A DNA stretch of 64,000 nucleotides from an uncultured beta proteobacterium (GCA_903908065.1 CAIVQO010000060.1:62001-126000), one strand, 5' to 3'; shown: positions 48,624 to 57,605, numbered from the stretch's first letter. A program made the numbers and translations. The notes: generated from the letters alone by a model not told the origin.

Positions 48624-50036
48624 TCAGTCCTGCAGCACCCAGGTGTCCTTGGTACCGCCGCCCTGCGAGGAGTTGACGACCAGCGAGCCCTCCTTGAGCG
48701 CGACGCGGGTCAGGCCGCCGGGCACCATGCTGACCTCGGTGCCGGACAGCACGAAGGGCCGCAGGTCAATATGGCGCGGCGCGATGCCTTGCTCGACGAA
48801 GATTGGGCAGGTGGACAGCGACAGCGTCGGCTGGGCGATGTACTTTTCGGGGCCGGCGACGATCTTCTCTCGGAAAAGGCGGATCTCGTCCTTGCTCGCG
48901 GTCGGCCCCACCAGCATGCCGTAGCCGCCGGAGCCATGGACTTCCTTGACCACCAGTTCCGGCAGGTGGTCGAGCACGTAGCGCATGTCCTCGCTCTTGC
49001 GCAGCTCCCAGGTCGGCACGTTGGAGAGTATCGGCTCCTCGCCGCAATAGAAGCGGATCATTTCCGGCACGTGGATGTACATCGCCTTGTCGTCGGCGAT
49101 GCCGGTGCCGACCGCATTGGCCAGCGTGACCCGGCCGGCGCGATAGGCATTGAACAGGCCCGGCACGCCGAGCATGGAATCCTTGCGGAAGGCCAGCGGG
49201 TCGAGGAAGTCGTCGTCGAGCCGGCGGTAGATCACGTCCACCTTGCGCGGGCCGTGGGTGGTGCGCATGAACACGGTATCGTCGCGCACGAAGAGGTCGT
49301 TGCCCTCGACCAGCTCGATGCCCATCTGCTGGGCGAGGAAGGCATGCTCGAAATAGGCGCTGTTGTACTGGCCGGGGGTGAGCAGCACCACGTTGGGGTC
49401 GCCCTCGGCGGGCGGCGACAGGGTGCGCAGCGTGGACAGCAGCAGGTCCGGATAGTGCTCGACCGGCGCCACCGCCTGGCGCGCGAACAGCTCGGGAAAC
49501 AGGCGCATCATCATGCGCCGGTCTTCCAGCATGTAGCTGACGCCGGAGGGCGTGCGCAGGTTGTCCTCCAGCACGTAGTACTCACCTTTGCCGGCGCGCA
49601 CCAGGTCGATGCCGGCGACATGGGCGTAGATCTGCCCGGCGACATCGACGCCCATCATCTCCTTGCGGAACTGGCTGTTGCCTAGCACCTGCTCGGCCGG
49701 AATGCGGCCGGCCCTGAGGATCTCCTGCCCGTGGTAGATGTCGTGGAGGAAGGCATTGAGTGCCTGCACGCGCTGCTTGAGGCCGGCCTCGATGCGTCGC
49801 CATTCCTGCGCGGCGATGATGCGCGGCACGATGTCGAAGGGGATCAGTCGCTCGGTGCCGGCGTCCTCGCCATACACGGCGAAGGTGATGCCGATGCGGT
49901 GGAACAGCAGGTCGGCTTCCTCGCGCTTGCGCGCGGTGACGTCGCCGGGCATGGACTGCAACCACTCGGCGTAGCTGCGGTAGTTGTCGCGCACCGCGCC
50001 GTCGGCGGCGTGCATTTCATCGAAGGCGGTGATCAT
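48624..50036 (-). CDS. Circularly permuted ATP-grasp protein
   Basis: About 470 residues from the ATG at 50036 (MITAFDEMHAADG); a TTG ten codons upstream is a weaker alternative. Signatures include RIIAAQEWRRIEAGLKQRVQ, AGIDLVRAGKGEYYVLEDN, LRTPSGVSYMLEDRRMMMR and VVKEVHGSGGYGMLVGP, the nucleotide-binding part. This family is predicted to form amide bonds with ATP, probably tagging proteins or making peptides with the alpha-E and transglutaminase partners. First gene of the Anbu operon. The ribosome site is poor. Confidence 0.9.
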   Translation of the reverse strand: MITAFDEMHAADGAVRDNYRSYAEWLQSMPGDVTARKREEADLLFHRIGITFAVYGEDAGTERLIPFDIVPRIIAAQEWRRIEAGLKQRVQALNAFLHDIYHGQEILRAGRIPAEQVLGNSQFRKEMMGVDVAGQIYAHVAGIDLVRAGKGEYYVLEDNLRTPSGVSYMLEDRRMMMRLFPELFARQAVAPVEHYPDLLLSTLRTLSPPAEGDPNVVLLTPGQYNSAYFEHAFLAQQMGIELVEGNDLFVRDDTVFMRTTHGPRKVDVIYRRLDDDFLDPLAFRKDSMLGVPGLFNAYRAGRVTLANAVGTGIADDKAMYIHVPEMIRFYCGEEPILSNVPTWELRKSEDMRYVLDHLPELVVKEVHGSGGYGMLVGPTASKDEIRLFREKIVAGPEKYIAQPTLSLSTCPIFVEQGIAPRHIDLRPFVLSGTEVSMVPGGLTRVALKEGSLVVNSSQGGGTKDTWVLQD

Positions 50037-50198
50037 GGCATTACGGTTTCGAAGCGAACTGTTCAAGCTTCAGCAGAAACCGTGCCCGTATAAAACCCGC
50101 GTCGAATCAGGGCAATGCGCAGGCCGCCTGCCTACCGATGCACCAGATGGGGGCGCAATGCCGCGCACTGGTGCATGCGCGGCGGATGGTTCGCGCCA

Positions 50199-50224
50199 AA
50201 AGTCGGCGCCGGCGATACGGCGAT
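50199..50224 (+). repeat. 26-base dispersed repeat, best-matching intergenic copy
   Basis: Matches 25 of 26 consensus positions (AAAGTCGGCGCCGGCGATAC then GGCGAT). It lies between the dioxygenase stop and the ATP-grasp gene, and its last bases touch the dioxygenase stop codon. Confidence 0.7.
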
Positions 50225-51003
50225 TACGCTGCCGGATCGAAGCGATACGCATCCATCGCCAGCGCGCCGAGCTGGTAGCCGCGATGCACGGCGCTGGCGC
50301 GGGCGCCGTCGCCGGCGGCGCCCAGTGCGACGAACAGCGGCAACAGGTGTTCCGGCGTCGGATGCGCGCGCCGGCCGTACGGCGCGCTGGCCTCCCAGTC
50401 GAGCAGCGCAGCAGCGTCGCCCTTGCCCAGCATGTCGGCGAACCAGTCGCTGAACGCGGCGACATGGGGCAGGGCCCGGTCATCCGGCGCATCCGGGATC
50501 ATTTCGTAAAGGTTGTGCGTCAGGCTGCCCGAGGCCAGCAGCAGCACGCCCTCGCGTGCCAGCGGCGCGAGGCGGCGGCCCAGTTCATGGTGCGCGGCGG
50601 CGTCGGCTTCCGGCATCACGGCAAGCTGGATCACCGGTATGTCGGCGGCCGGATACATCAGCGAGAGCGGCGCCCAGGCGCCGTGGTCGAGGCCGCGCAG
50701 GGCGTCGACCTTGATCCCCGGCACCAGCCCGGCAACTTGGGCGGCCAGCTCGGTGCTGCCGGGCGCGGCGTAGTCGAGATCGTAGAGCGAGTCGGGGAAG
50801 CCGTAGAAATCGTGGATGGTGGCCGGCCGCGGCGCAGCGCTGACCGCCGCCACGCGCGTGGTCCAGTGCGCCGAGACGGCGAGGATGGCGCGCGGACGTG
50901 GCAGGTCGGCGGCCAGGCGCCGCCAGGCGGCGCCCGTGGCGCCCGGCTCCAGCAGCAACATCGGCGAACCGTGGGAGAGGAAGACGGGTGGGATGGTGTT
51001 CAT
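50224..51003 (-). CDS. LigB-type extradiol dioxygenase (DODA/YgiD family)
   Basis: 259 residues. Class III extradiol dioxygenase fold with metal-site histidines in VFLSHGSPMLLLEPG (near 11), LAVSAHWTT (near 46) and ASGSLTHNLYEM (near 165), plus TIHDFYGFPDSLYDLDYAAP. YgiD and plant DODA open 4,5-DOPA; the natural bacterial substrate is often unknown. It is upstream of the Anbu operon but separated by 187 bases with a dispersed repeat, so likely a separate transcript. Confidence 0.9.
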   Translation of the reverse strand: MNTIPPVFLSHGSPMLLLEPGATGAAWRRLAADLPRPRAILAVSAHWTTRVAAVSAAPRPATIHDFYGFPDSLYDLDYAAPGSTELAAQVAGLVPGIKVDALRGLDHGAWAPLSLMYPAADIPVIQLAVMPEADAAAHHELGRRLAPLAREGVLLLASGSLTHNLYEMIPDAPDDRALPHVAAFSDWFADMLGKGDAAALLDWEASAPYGRRAHPTPEHLLPLFVALGAAGDGARASAVHRGYQLGALAMDAYRFDPAA

Positions 51004-51351
51004 GCCGGCAGTCTAGCGGGCCCTCCCGGCGCTTCCCAGCCCGCCGCCCGGAAATGACTGTTACGCGCTCGGCAACAAGCGAAGCGCCCTCGCTTAGTGG
51101 CTGGAGCTGCGCAACTGCGACGTATGCGCGAATTTGAAATGGGAGTTTCAGATATCCACGAAGGTTTGCGGTTCGCCTCTGCCGGTGAATAATTCGCGAT
51201 GGAAGCATTGCGTGTCGCAGTTTCGAAATACCGGCGGGTTCCCCAGAGCACGGGAAGCTGATTGGCGGCGAAATAAGCTGACGGTAAGACTCGGCAGGCG
51301 GCGGTGCGCAGTCCTTGGAAGCCTGTCCTCGCCGGATGCGGAAGAATGCAG
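51004..51351. other. 348-base gap without a convincing gene
   Basis: Between the dioxygenase start and the orphan gene at 51352. Both strands have open frames here, but none has family resemblance or a good start. The lower GC content around 51120-51260 may hold promoters for one or both neighbours. No repeat was seen. Confidence 0.5.
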
Positions 51352-51762
51352 ATGCCTGCTGATTACCAGATCCACCTCCTGAACAAGGCGAGCCTTGCAG
51401 CCTTCGGTGAGCATGTGTATCTGCAGCATGTTCTCAGGCTGGGCTACCCGATACAGCGGGCTGCCGCTGCGGACCACGATTTTTGCCTGACCATTCTGAA
51501 TGGCGAGCTCTTGAAGATCGACGTCAAGACTACTTGCCTCGGCAAAAGGAAGTACTACGGATATCGCATCGCCGATGACATCGTGTATGACCTGATCGTG
51601 GTCAAGCGCGATAGCGTTTTCCTCCATCCGGATGACCTCTCGCCTCTGGCAGGATTTGGGCGGATCTGCATAGGCAATACTGATCGGCTGGCCAGCCAAT
51701 GGGCTGCGTTGCGGCACGCGGGAAGGAAATTGAATAGCCGTCGTGTGCTAACCGCAAATTGA
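51352..51762 (+). CDS. Orphan hypothetical protein, possible PD-(D/E)XK nuclease fold
   Basis: 136 residues from the ATG at 51352, the second of two close Met codons. It reads LNKASLAAFGEHVYLQHVLR, then DHDFCLTILNGELLKIDVKT and YYGYRIADDIVYDLIVVKRD. The order of a helix, an Asp, and an I-D-V-K strand followed by YDLIVV resembles the PD-(D/E)XK nuclease core. This is a pattern-level suggestion only. GC content is lower than in its neighbours, hinting at transfer. A reverse-strand frame over 51148-51717 is the alternative but has no recognisable features. Confidence 0.5.
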   Translation: MPADYQIHLLNKASLAAFGEHVYLQHVLRLGYPIQRAAAADHDFCLTILNGELLKIDVKTTCLGKRKYYGYRIADDIVYDLIVVKRDSVFLHPDDLSPLAGFGRICIGNTDRLASQWAALRHAGRKLNSRRVLTAN

Positions 51763-51843
51763 GGTCCTGTAGGACAGCACTTGCCGGGCGAGCATGAGGC
51801 TTTGCGCCGAGGCCGGTCGCCCTGGCGGGGCGCCGGCGTTCGA

Positions 51844-52587
51844 TCACGCCCCGAGCCACTCCTGCAGGGGTTGCGGTTTACTGAATAGGTAGCCCTGGGC
51901 GTAGTCGCAGCCCATCGAGGACAGCGCTTCGGCGATGTCGGCGGTCTCGATGCCCTCGGCAACGATTTCGAGCTGGAGCGATTTTGCCATTTCGATCGAG
52001 TTCATCACCAGCTGGAAGCTCAGGCTCGAGTTCATGATTTCACGGACGAAGGTCTGGTCCAGCTTGAGCACCTTGAACGGATAGTTCTGCAGGTGCCCCA
52101 GGCCCGAGTAGCCGGTACCGTAATCGTCGAGCGCAATCGAATTCCCGCAGCGGCTGAGTTCGTTCAGGTGCCGCGTCGCCAGGGCGGTGTTGGTGATCAG
52201 CGAGGTTTCGGTCAGTTCGAGCTTGATCTCGCCCGGATTGACGCCGAACGCCCGCTGGATGGCCAATGCCTCGTCGGCGAAACCTTCTTCCGTCAGTTGC
52301 TTGCCCGAGAGGTTGATGCTGATGAAGCGCCTGGCGGTGGTCGCCACGGCGCGCAAACCCGGCCAGTCGCGGCAGGCCTGCTCGATGGTCCAGCGTCCGA
52401 TGAGGCGGATCAGTCCGGATTCCTCGGCGATGCCGAGGAACCTGTTGGGCGGGATCAGACCACGTTCCGGATGGCGCCAGCGGATCAGGGCTTTGAAGCC
52501 GGCGATCTCGGCCTTGGGCAGGGTCACGATGGGCTGGTAGAACAGCTCGAATTCGCCGCGGCCGATGGCGTCCCGCTCCGCGGCGTG
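51844..52587 (-). pseudogene. Truncated EAL-domain fragment with altered catalytic motif
   Basis: Encodes a near-complete EAL domain: GEFELFYQPIV, FISINLSGKQL, ELTETSLI, DDYGTGYSGLGHLQNYPFK, LQLEIVAEGIET and YAQGYLFSKPQPL. The defining E-A-L is changed to K-A-L (GFKALIRWRHPE), removing a metal-binding Glu, so c-di-GMP hydrolysis is unlikely. The frame has no acceptable start where the domain begins. Upstream, where a linker and GGDEF would be expected, the DNA instead encodes a membrane protein end on the other strand. Confidence 0.75.
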
Positions 52588-52686
52588 ATGTACTTCATGT
52601 TCTCCTATGCCTTGTGCATCCTGCTGATGTGGGTCTTCCCGGTTACCGTGACCGGGCTGCCGAATTGGATGCTGGGGGCGGGATGA
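52585..52686 (+). pseudogene. C-terminal remnant of an integral membrane protein
   Basis: Plus-strand codons give VMYFMFSYALCILLMWVFPV followed by TVTGLPNWMLGAG and a stop, a typical last transmembrane helix. Upstream the frame dissolves into the antisense of the EAL fragment, marking a recombination joint near 52575-52590. It resembles the ends of TRAP DctM permeases, but this is a weak guess. Confidence 0.4.
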
Positions 52687-52762
52687 GAGTCGGCACTCAC
52701 GTGCGTTGCATGCCTGGCTTTCCGCTTCGCGGGACGGCAACGGCGATTTTGGCGGCTACGCC

Positions 52763-53839
52763 ATGCGGATAGCCGTGCTGGGCGGCGGCAACGGCTCGCA
52801 TGCCGCCGCCGCCGACCTTTCCGACCAGGGCCACGAAGTCCGCTTCTGGCGCCGTGATGCCGCCAGGCTGGCGCCGTTGCTGGCTGCGCCGCGCCTGGCT
52901 ATGAAAGACATCGCCGGACGGCGCGAGGTTGGCATCGCCCTGGTCACCACCGACCTCGGCGCGGCCCTGAACGGCGCCGAACTGATCCTGATTCCGACGC
53001 CGGCCTTCGCCCAGGACGACATCGCGTGCGCCATGGCGCCGCACCTCGCCGACGGGCAGGTAATTTTCCTGCCGCCGGGAACCTTCGGCAGCGTGGCGAT
53101 GATGCAGACCCTTCGCCGCGCCGGCTGTAAAGCCGATGTCGCCTTCGCCGAGACCGGCACCCTGCCGTGGCTCACGCGCATGCACGGCCCGGCCGAGGTC
53201 GCCATCACCATGCGCGCGGTGCGACTGCCGACCGGCGTCTTCCCGGCGCAGAAGTCCGCCGCCGCCTTCGCCGTGTTGCGTGCCGCCTTTCCCTCGGTGG
53301 AACCGATCGAGGATGCGCTGGCCGGCGCGCTGATGAATGCCGGGCCCATCATCCATCCGCCGCTGATCCTGATGAACGCCGGACCGCTGGAGCACTTCGA
53401 GCGCTGGGACATCCACAACGAAGGCACCCAGCCCTCGATCCGCCGCGTCACCAATGCACTGGACGAAGAGCGCGTCGCCATCCGCAAGGCGCTGGGGTAC
53501 ACGGGCGAGCACTTCCCGCTGCGCGACCATTACGAGAGCGACCGCTGGATGTACGGCGACGCGCACAAGCGCCTGACCGACAGCGGCGACTGGCGCGAGC
53601 ATATCGTGCTCACCGAACACCGCTACATGACCGAGGACATCCACTACGGCCTCGCCTTCCTGGTTTCGGTGGCCGACTGGGCGGGGGTCAAGGCGCCGCT
53701 GGCCAGCGGCCTGCTGGCCATGGCTGCTGCCATCAGCGGCAAGGACCTGCGCGGCGGGCCGCGCACGCTGGAGTCCCTCGGGCTCGCCCGCCTCGATCGC
53801 GCCGGCATGCAGCGCCTGCTCGCCACGGGCCAGCCTTGA
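52763..53839 (+). CDS. NAD(P)-dependent opine/octopine dehydrogenase family protein
   Basis: 358 residues from the ATG at 52763 (MRIAVLGGGNGSHAAAADLS), a Rossmann nucleotide site. The C-terminal domain is of the octopine-dehydrogenase type, with DALAGALMNAGPIIHPPLIL and a His in EHFERWDIHNEGTQPSI. Such enzymes reductively condense an amino acid with a keto acid, or oxidise 2-hydroxy acids. The substrate is not predictable. Its stop overlaps the next start (TGATG), so the two dehydrogenases form a pair. Confidence 0.85.
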   Translation: MRIAVLGGGNGSHAAAADLSDQGHEVRFWRRDAARLAPLLAAPRLAMKDIAGRREVGIALVTTDLGAALNGAELILIPTPAFAQDDIACAMAPHLADGQVIFLPPGTFGSVAMMQTLRRAGCKADVAFAETGTLPWLTRMHGPAEVAITMRAVRLPTGVFPAQKSAAAFAVLRAAFPSVEPIEDALAGALMNAGPIIHPPLILMNAGPLEHFERWDIHNEGTQPSIRRVTNALDEERVAIRKALGYTGEHFPLRDHYESDRWMYGDAHKRLTDSGDWREHIVLTEHRYMTEDIHYGLAFLVSVADWAGVKAPLASGLLAMAAAISGKDLRGGPRTLESLGLARLDRAGMQRLLATGQP

Positions 53840-54825
53840 TGACCACGATTGCAGCACTCGGCGCCGGACGCATGGGGCGCGGCATCGCCCATGCCTTCGC
53901 CTATGCCGGACACGAAGTCTGGCTGATCGACGCCAAGCCGCGCAGCAGCGAGGCCGCGCAGGCGCTGGAGGCCGAAGCGCGGCGCGAGATCGCGGCCAGC
54001 CTGGCCACGCTCGCCGAGCTCGGCGTCTTCGACGCAGCCCTGATTCCTGCAATGCTGTCGCGAGTCCGTTTTGCTGCCCGCGAGGCAGCGCCGGAGGTGC
54101 TGGCCAAGGTCGACGTGCTGTTCGAAGGCGTACCGGAAAAGCTCGACGCCAAGCGCGAGGCCTTCGAATTTGCCTGCGCCTACCTGCGCCCCGAGGCGCT
54201 GCTGGCCTCCACCACCTCGACCATGCTGTCCACCGAGCTGGCCGGCTTCGTCAGTTGTCCTGAGCGCTTTCTCAACGCGCACTGGCTCAATCCGGCTTAC
54301 CTGATTCCGCTGGTCGAAGTGTCGCCGCATCCGGGCACCGATCCGGCCGCGACGCAACGCCTGAATGACCTGCTGTCCGCAATCGGCAAGCAGCCGGTGC
54401 TGTGCCAGGCGGCGCCCGGCTACATCGTGCCGCGATTGCAGGCGCTGTTGATGAACGAGGCGGCACGCATGGTGGAGCAGGGCGTCGCCACGCCGGAGGA
54501 CATCGACCGCGCCGTGCGCTACGGATTCGGCCCGCGCTTCGCCAGCATGGGTGTGGTCGAGTTCATCGACTTCGGCGGCCTGGACATCCTCTACTACGCC
54601 AGCCACTACCTGGCGAAGGCGCTCGACGATCCTTGCCGCGCACCGCCGGCCATCGTCGACCGCTACATGGCCGAAGGCCGCGCCGGCCTGCGCGAAGGCA
54701 AGGGCTTCTTCGACTGGTCGCAGGTCGATGCGGCCGCCTATCGCCGCGAGGTGATGCAGCGCCAGCTGGCGCTGCTGAAACAACTGGGCATGGTGCCGGC
54801 GCCCGGCGGGGCGAAATCGCCGTAG
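53839..54825 (+). CDS. 3-hydroxyacyl-CoA dehydrogenase family protein
   Basis: 328 residues. The Rossmann motif is ALGAGRMGRGIAHAFAYAGH at residues 6-25. Catalytic Ser and His lie in STTSTMLS and FLNAHWLNPAYLIPLVEV (His near 143). The C-terminal dimerisation domain has MVEQGVATPEDIDRAVRYGF. This is the short HbdA/L-gulonate-dehydrogenase-like form without a hydratase domain. Co-transcribed with the opine-dehydrogenase-like gene, perhaps acting on successive hydroxy or oxo acids. Confidence 0.88.
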   Translation: MTTIAALGAGRMGRGIAHAFAYAGHEVWLIDAKPRSSEAAQALEAEARREIAASLATLAELGVFDAALIPAMLSRVRFAAREAAPEVLAKVDVLFEGVPEKLDAKREAFEFACAYLRPEALLASTTSTMLSTELAGFVSCPERFLNAHWLNPAYLIPLVEVSPHPGTDPAATQRLNDLLSAIGKQPVLCQAAPGYIVPRLQALLMNEAARMVEQGVATPEDIDRAVRYGFGPRFASMGVVEFIDFGGLDILYYASHYLAKALDDPCRAPPAIVDRYMAEGRAGLREGKGFFDWSQVDAAAYRREVMQRQLALLKQLGMVPAPGGAKSP

Positions 54826-54841
54826 TACCGGCGCCGACTTT
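54816..54841 (-). repeat. 26-base dispersed repeat, copy at a convergent gene junction
   Basis: The minus strand matches 22 of 26 consensus positions (AAAGTCGGCGCCGGTACTAC then GGCGAT). It spans the end of the 3-hydroxyacyl-CoA dehydrogenase gene and the 16-base gap to the convergent DUF4395 gene. Confidence 0.6.
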
Positions 54842-55588
54842 CTATTTGCAGTTGTTGTGCAGCTTCCACTTTTCCTCGTGGCCGATGGCCACGGCGAAGG
54901 CGGGCGGCTTGCAGCGCTCGGCTTCGGTGGCCGCTGCCGCGGTGGGAGGCGCCATCGCCGGCTGCGTTGCCAGCGACTCGGCGGCGGGAAAGGCGCGCGA
55001 ACCGACCAGTGCCATCAGCGCGAGATAGGCCGCCAGGATCGCCGTGCCGCCGGCGCCGACTTTCTGGCTCGGGTGCGGCACGAAGACTTCGCAGCTGCCG
55101 CCGGCGCAGTACTGGGCCGAGCGGCCGGGCAGCGCGTTGTAGATCTTGCAGCCGATGCAGATGCCGAAGGCGCTCTCGAAGAACATCAGCGTCAGGCAGG
55201 TGGCGCAGACGATCATGTTGATCGGCCCGATCACGTTGTTGATCACGATCAGCCACAGCATGACAATCGCCAGCAGCCAGCCGATGGCCCAGGCAAAGCG
55301 CTTCTGCGGCGCGCCGACCCACTCCGCCGCCTGGCCGCGCACGGCAAAGCGCGCCGCGATCATGCTTGGTGCGTAGCGTGGATTGACGAACAGGCGGATC
55401 GTGAAGTCGATCAGGAAGGCGATGACGAAGATCTTGGTCGGGCGGAAGTTGCCCTGGAACCAGGCGCTGGAGAAGGTCATGAAGGCGAACAGGAACATGA
55501 TGCCGGCCGCAGCGCGCACTTCGCGTTCGTTGAGTACCGGCACGTCGTAGCCGCTGACCTGCTCCCCAAATCCGATGCTGCCGACCAT
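54842..55588 (-). CDS. DUF4395 membrane protein
   Basis: 248 residues with four membrane segments in the first 150 residues. DUF4395 features are present: an NEREVRAAAGIMFLFAFMTF opening, FVNPRYAPSM, and the Cys pairs CATCLTLMFFESAFGICIGC. In frame with the protein, the segment QKVGAGGTAILAAY (near 177-190) is encoded by a copy of the 26-base repeat and precedes a poorly conserved, Ala/Pro-rich C-terminal tail. The repeat may have extended or altered the end of this protein. Function unknown; often linked with sulfur or thiosulfate genes. Confidence 0.85.
   Translation of the reverse strand: MVGSIGFGEQVSGYDVPVLNEREVRAAAGIMFLFAFMTFSSAWFQGNFRPTKIFVIAFLIDFTIRLFVNPRYAPSMIAARFAVRGQAAEWVGAPQKRFAWAIGWLLAIVMLWLIVINNVIGPINMIVCATCLTLMFFESAFGICIGCKIYNALPGRSAQYCAGGSCEVFVPHPSQKVGAGGTAILAAYLALMALVGSRAFPAAESLATQPAMAPPTAAAATEAERCKPPAFAVAIGHEEKWKLHNNCK
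55038..55063 (-). repeat. 26-base dispersed repeat, copy inside the DUF4395 gene
   Basis: The minus strand matches 23 of 26 consensus positions (AAAGTCGGCGCCGGCGGCAC then GGCGAT), read in frame as KVGAGGTAI. Confidence 0.65.
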
Positions 55589-55694
55589 CTCGTTCTCCTT
55601 TCGTCGATGCGGGGGGCGGGTTTCGCAGAATTCAGACCCTGGTCTTGCGGCCTCGTCCCCGGGAATGTCCTTCGAGTCCTAGCGCGGGCGCGAC

Positions 55695-56825
55695 TCAGCG
55701 GTAGCGCTTCAGGTACAGCGACTCGAAGGCATCCTTGGCCGTGTGCATCAGCTTCATGCGCGGCAGCGCCCAGGCGGAGCTTTCCGTGCGCCGCACCAGC
55801 ATCCCGGCATCGAGGCTGTCCACGATGCACATCAGCTCGACCTTGAATTTCTTGTCGGCGGGGCGGCCGGCCAGTTCTGCGGCCAGGTTCTCGGCGGCGG
55901 TGGCGGCCTGCAGGTCGGCCATGTGCGCCTGCTTCGGCATCCAGTCCGGGCCGGGGAAGCTGCCTGCGTCACCGGCCACATAGACGCGCTCCAGGCCGGC
56001 GACGCGGCAATGCGCGTCGGCGGCGATCAGTCCGCCGGGCGAGCGCGGGAGGGTTGTGTTGTCGAACCAGGCGTTGCCGGTCAGGCCGGGCATGAAGACG
56101 ATGATGTCGGCGGGAATCTCGCCGCCCTCGGTCTTCACCTTGTCGGCTTCGAAGCCGGCGATCTTGTGGCCCAGGTGGGTCTCGATGCCGCGCCGTTTCA
56201 TCTCCGCCATCAGGCGCTGCACGGCCTTTTCGCCGAGGCGGTTGCCGGGCTTGGGCATCGGGTTGAAGAACACCAGGCGGATTTTTTCGCGGCGGCCCTC
56301 GCGCCGCAACTGCGTGTCGAGGCCGAAGGCGAACTCGAACACCGGCCCGCCGCGCATCGCCACCGGTTCATTGGGGTTGCCGGCGAAGCCGAGCGCGATG
56401 GTGCCGGACTGCAGGGCGGCGACTTTTTCGCGCAGGCGTTCCACCGGGGCGATGCCTTCGCAGGGCAGGATGGCGTGTTCGATGCCGGGCAGCTTCTTGA
56501 TGAAGCGCCCACCGCAGGCGATCACCAGGCCGTCGTTGGCGATGGCACCGGCGCTGGTTTCCACCTGTCGTGCGTCCGTGCTGAGTCCGGTGGCTTCGCC
56601 GGCGACGAAATCGATGCGATTCTCGCGGAAGAACTTGTCCAGCGGCACCACCAGGTCATCGGGTTTGCGTTTGCCGGAAGGCAGCCAGATCAGGCTGGGC
56701 AGGTAGGTGAGCGCGGGTTGCGGCGCAAGCAGGGTGATCTTCGCCGCGCTGTCGTGTTGGCGCAGGCAGCGTGCGGCGGTCAGGGCGGCAAAGCCGCCGC
56801 CGATGACGGTGATGTTCTTGGACAT
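55695..56825 (-). CDS. Sulfide:quinone oxidoreductase-like flavoprotein
   Basis: 376 residues from the ATG at 56825, with CGGAGAA upstream. FAD binding is by ITVIGGGFAALTAARCLR at the N-terminus. Other motifs are the mid domain VIACGGRFIKKLPGIEHAIL with two Cys nearby (ACGG, LPCEG), VFMPGLTGNAWFDN, and YVAGDAGSFPGPDWMPKQAH near the C-terminus. The Cys pattern resembles the SQR/flavocytochrome c family, but a third conserved Cys could not be placed with certainty, so another NDH-2-type activity is possible. It shares a direction with the DUF4395 gene 106 bases downstream. Confidence 0.8.
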   Translation of the reverse strand: MSKNITVIGGGFAALTAARCLRQHDSAAKITLLAPQPALTYLPSLIWLPSGKRKPDDLVVPLDKFFRENRIDFVAGEATGLSTDARQVETSAGAIANDGLVIACGGRFIKKLPGIEHAILPCEGIAPVERLREKVAALQSGTIALGFAGNPNEPVAMRGGPVFEFAFGLDTQLRREGRREKIRLVFFNPMPKPGNRLGEKAVQRLMAEMKRRGIETHLGHKIAGFEADKVKTEGGEIPADIIVFMPGLTGNAWFDNTTLPRSPGGLIAADAHCRVAGLERVYVAGDAGSFPGPDWMPKQAHMADLQAATAAENLAAELAGRPADKKFKVELMCIVDSLDAGMLVRRTESSAWALPRMKLMHTAKDAFESLYLKRYR

Positions 56826-56990
56826 GGATTCTCCGGAACTTGGCGTTGCGAATTCGGGGTGATACCTGCCAGCGGGATTTCCGGGCTCCGCAAACGCGAT
56901 GACGCGGGCCCCTTGCCGGACGGCAGGCATTGTCGCCCATCGTGCTGCCGAGGGCCAGCACCGGGCATGAATATCTCGCCGCGGCCGCGC

Positions 56991-57446
56991 TCAGCCGCCC
57001 TTCAGCACCTTGCCTGCGCCGTCGCGCACCGTGACATTCACCGCGAAGCCGCTGCGTACGCTCTGGGTCACCACGCAGAAATCCTCGAATTGGTCGAGCA
57101 CTCGGTCCAGGTGTTCGAGGCTCTCTGCTGCTGCTTCGAACTGGATCACCACATCGACGCTACCCACGCGCAGGCGCTTGTCTTCGTTGCGCTCCAGGTG
57201 TGCGGTGACTGTGCTGACGATCTGGCCCGGATTGTTCTTGAACTTGCGCAGCGCAAACAGCAGGCTGGCGGAAAGGCAATTGGCCACGCTGGCCGCCAGC
57301 AGGCGCGAGGGATTGGGGCCGGCATCCTTGCCCAGTGGCGGCGGCTCATCGGCTAGCAGCGGCGGCAGGTCCTTGTCGAAGCGGATCAGGAAGGCGAAGC
57401 CGTCCTGCTGTTCCAGGGTAAAGCTGAACTGTTGGGTGTCACTCAT
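56991..57446 (-). CDS. OsmC/Ohr family peroxiredoxin-like protein
   Basis: 151 residues from the ATG at 57446 (GGAG upstream). OsmC fold with two reactive cysteines: AASVANCLSASLLFALRKFK near residue 56, and FEDFCVVTQSVRSGF near 122. Family members reduce organic hydroperoxides with lipoyl or thiol donors. Lies 165 bases upstream of the SQR-like gene on the same strand. Confidence 0.9.
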   Translation of the reverse strand: MSDTQQFSFTLEQQDGFAFLIRFDKDLPPLLADEPPPLGKDAGPNPSRLLAASVANCLSASLLFALRKFKNNPGQIVSTVTAHLERNEDKRLRVGSVDVVIQFEAAAESLEHLDRVLDQFEDFCVVTQSVRSGFAVNVTVRDGAGKVLKGG

Positions 57447-57461
57447 GAATTGCTCCAGATG

Positions 57462-57487
57462 AAAGTCGGTGCTGGCGATATGGTTCG
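57462..57487 (+). repeat. 26-base dispersed repeat, degenerate intergenic copy
   Basis: Matches about 20 of 26 consensus positions. The left part (AAAGTCGGTGCTGGCGATA) is well kept and the right end has decayed. It lies 16 bases upstream of osmC. Confidence 0.4.
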
Positions 57488-57605
57488 GCTGGATTGGATC
57501 GCGCGGCTGCTCCGCCAGAGGGTGAATCTCTGGCGTGTCATGCCTCGATTGTGCCGCAAAAGCCGGTGGCGAACCCGGCATGGGCATGGCCTCGCGAGGC
57601 GAGAC

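Noticed and set aside
46819-48924. A 701-codon open frame on the plus strand opposite the Anbu operon
   Set aside because: It is antisense to three well-supported genes and has a composition typical of high-GC shadow frames, with no recognisable domain.
51148-51717. A 189-codon minus-strand frame opposite the orphan gene at 51352
   Set aside because: It has no domain signature or convincing ribosome site, and its C-terminal half runs into the featureless gap. The plus-strand frame has a more protein-like pattern. Both remain uncertain.
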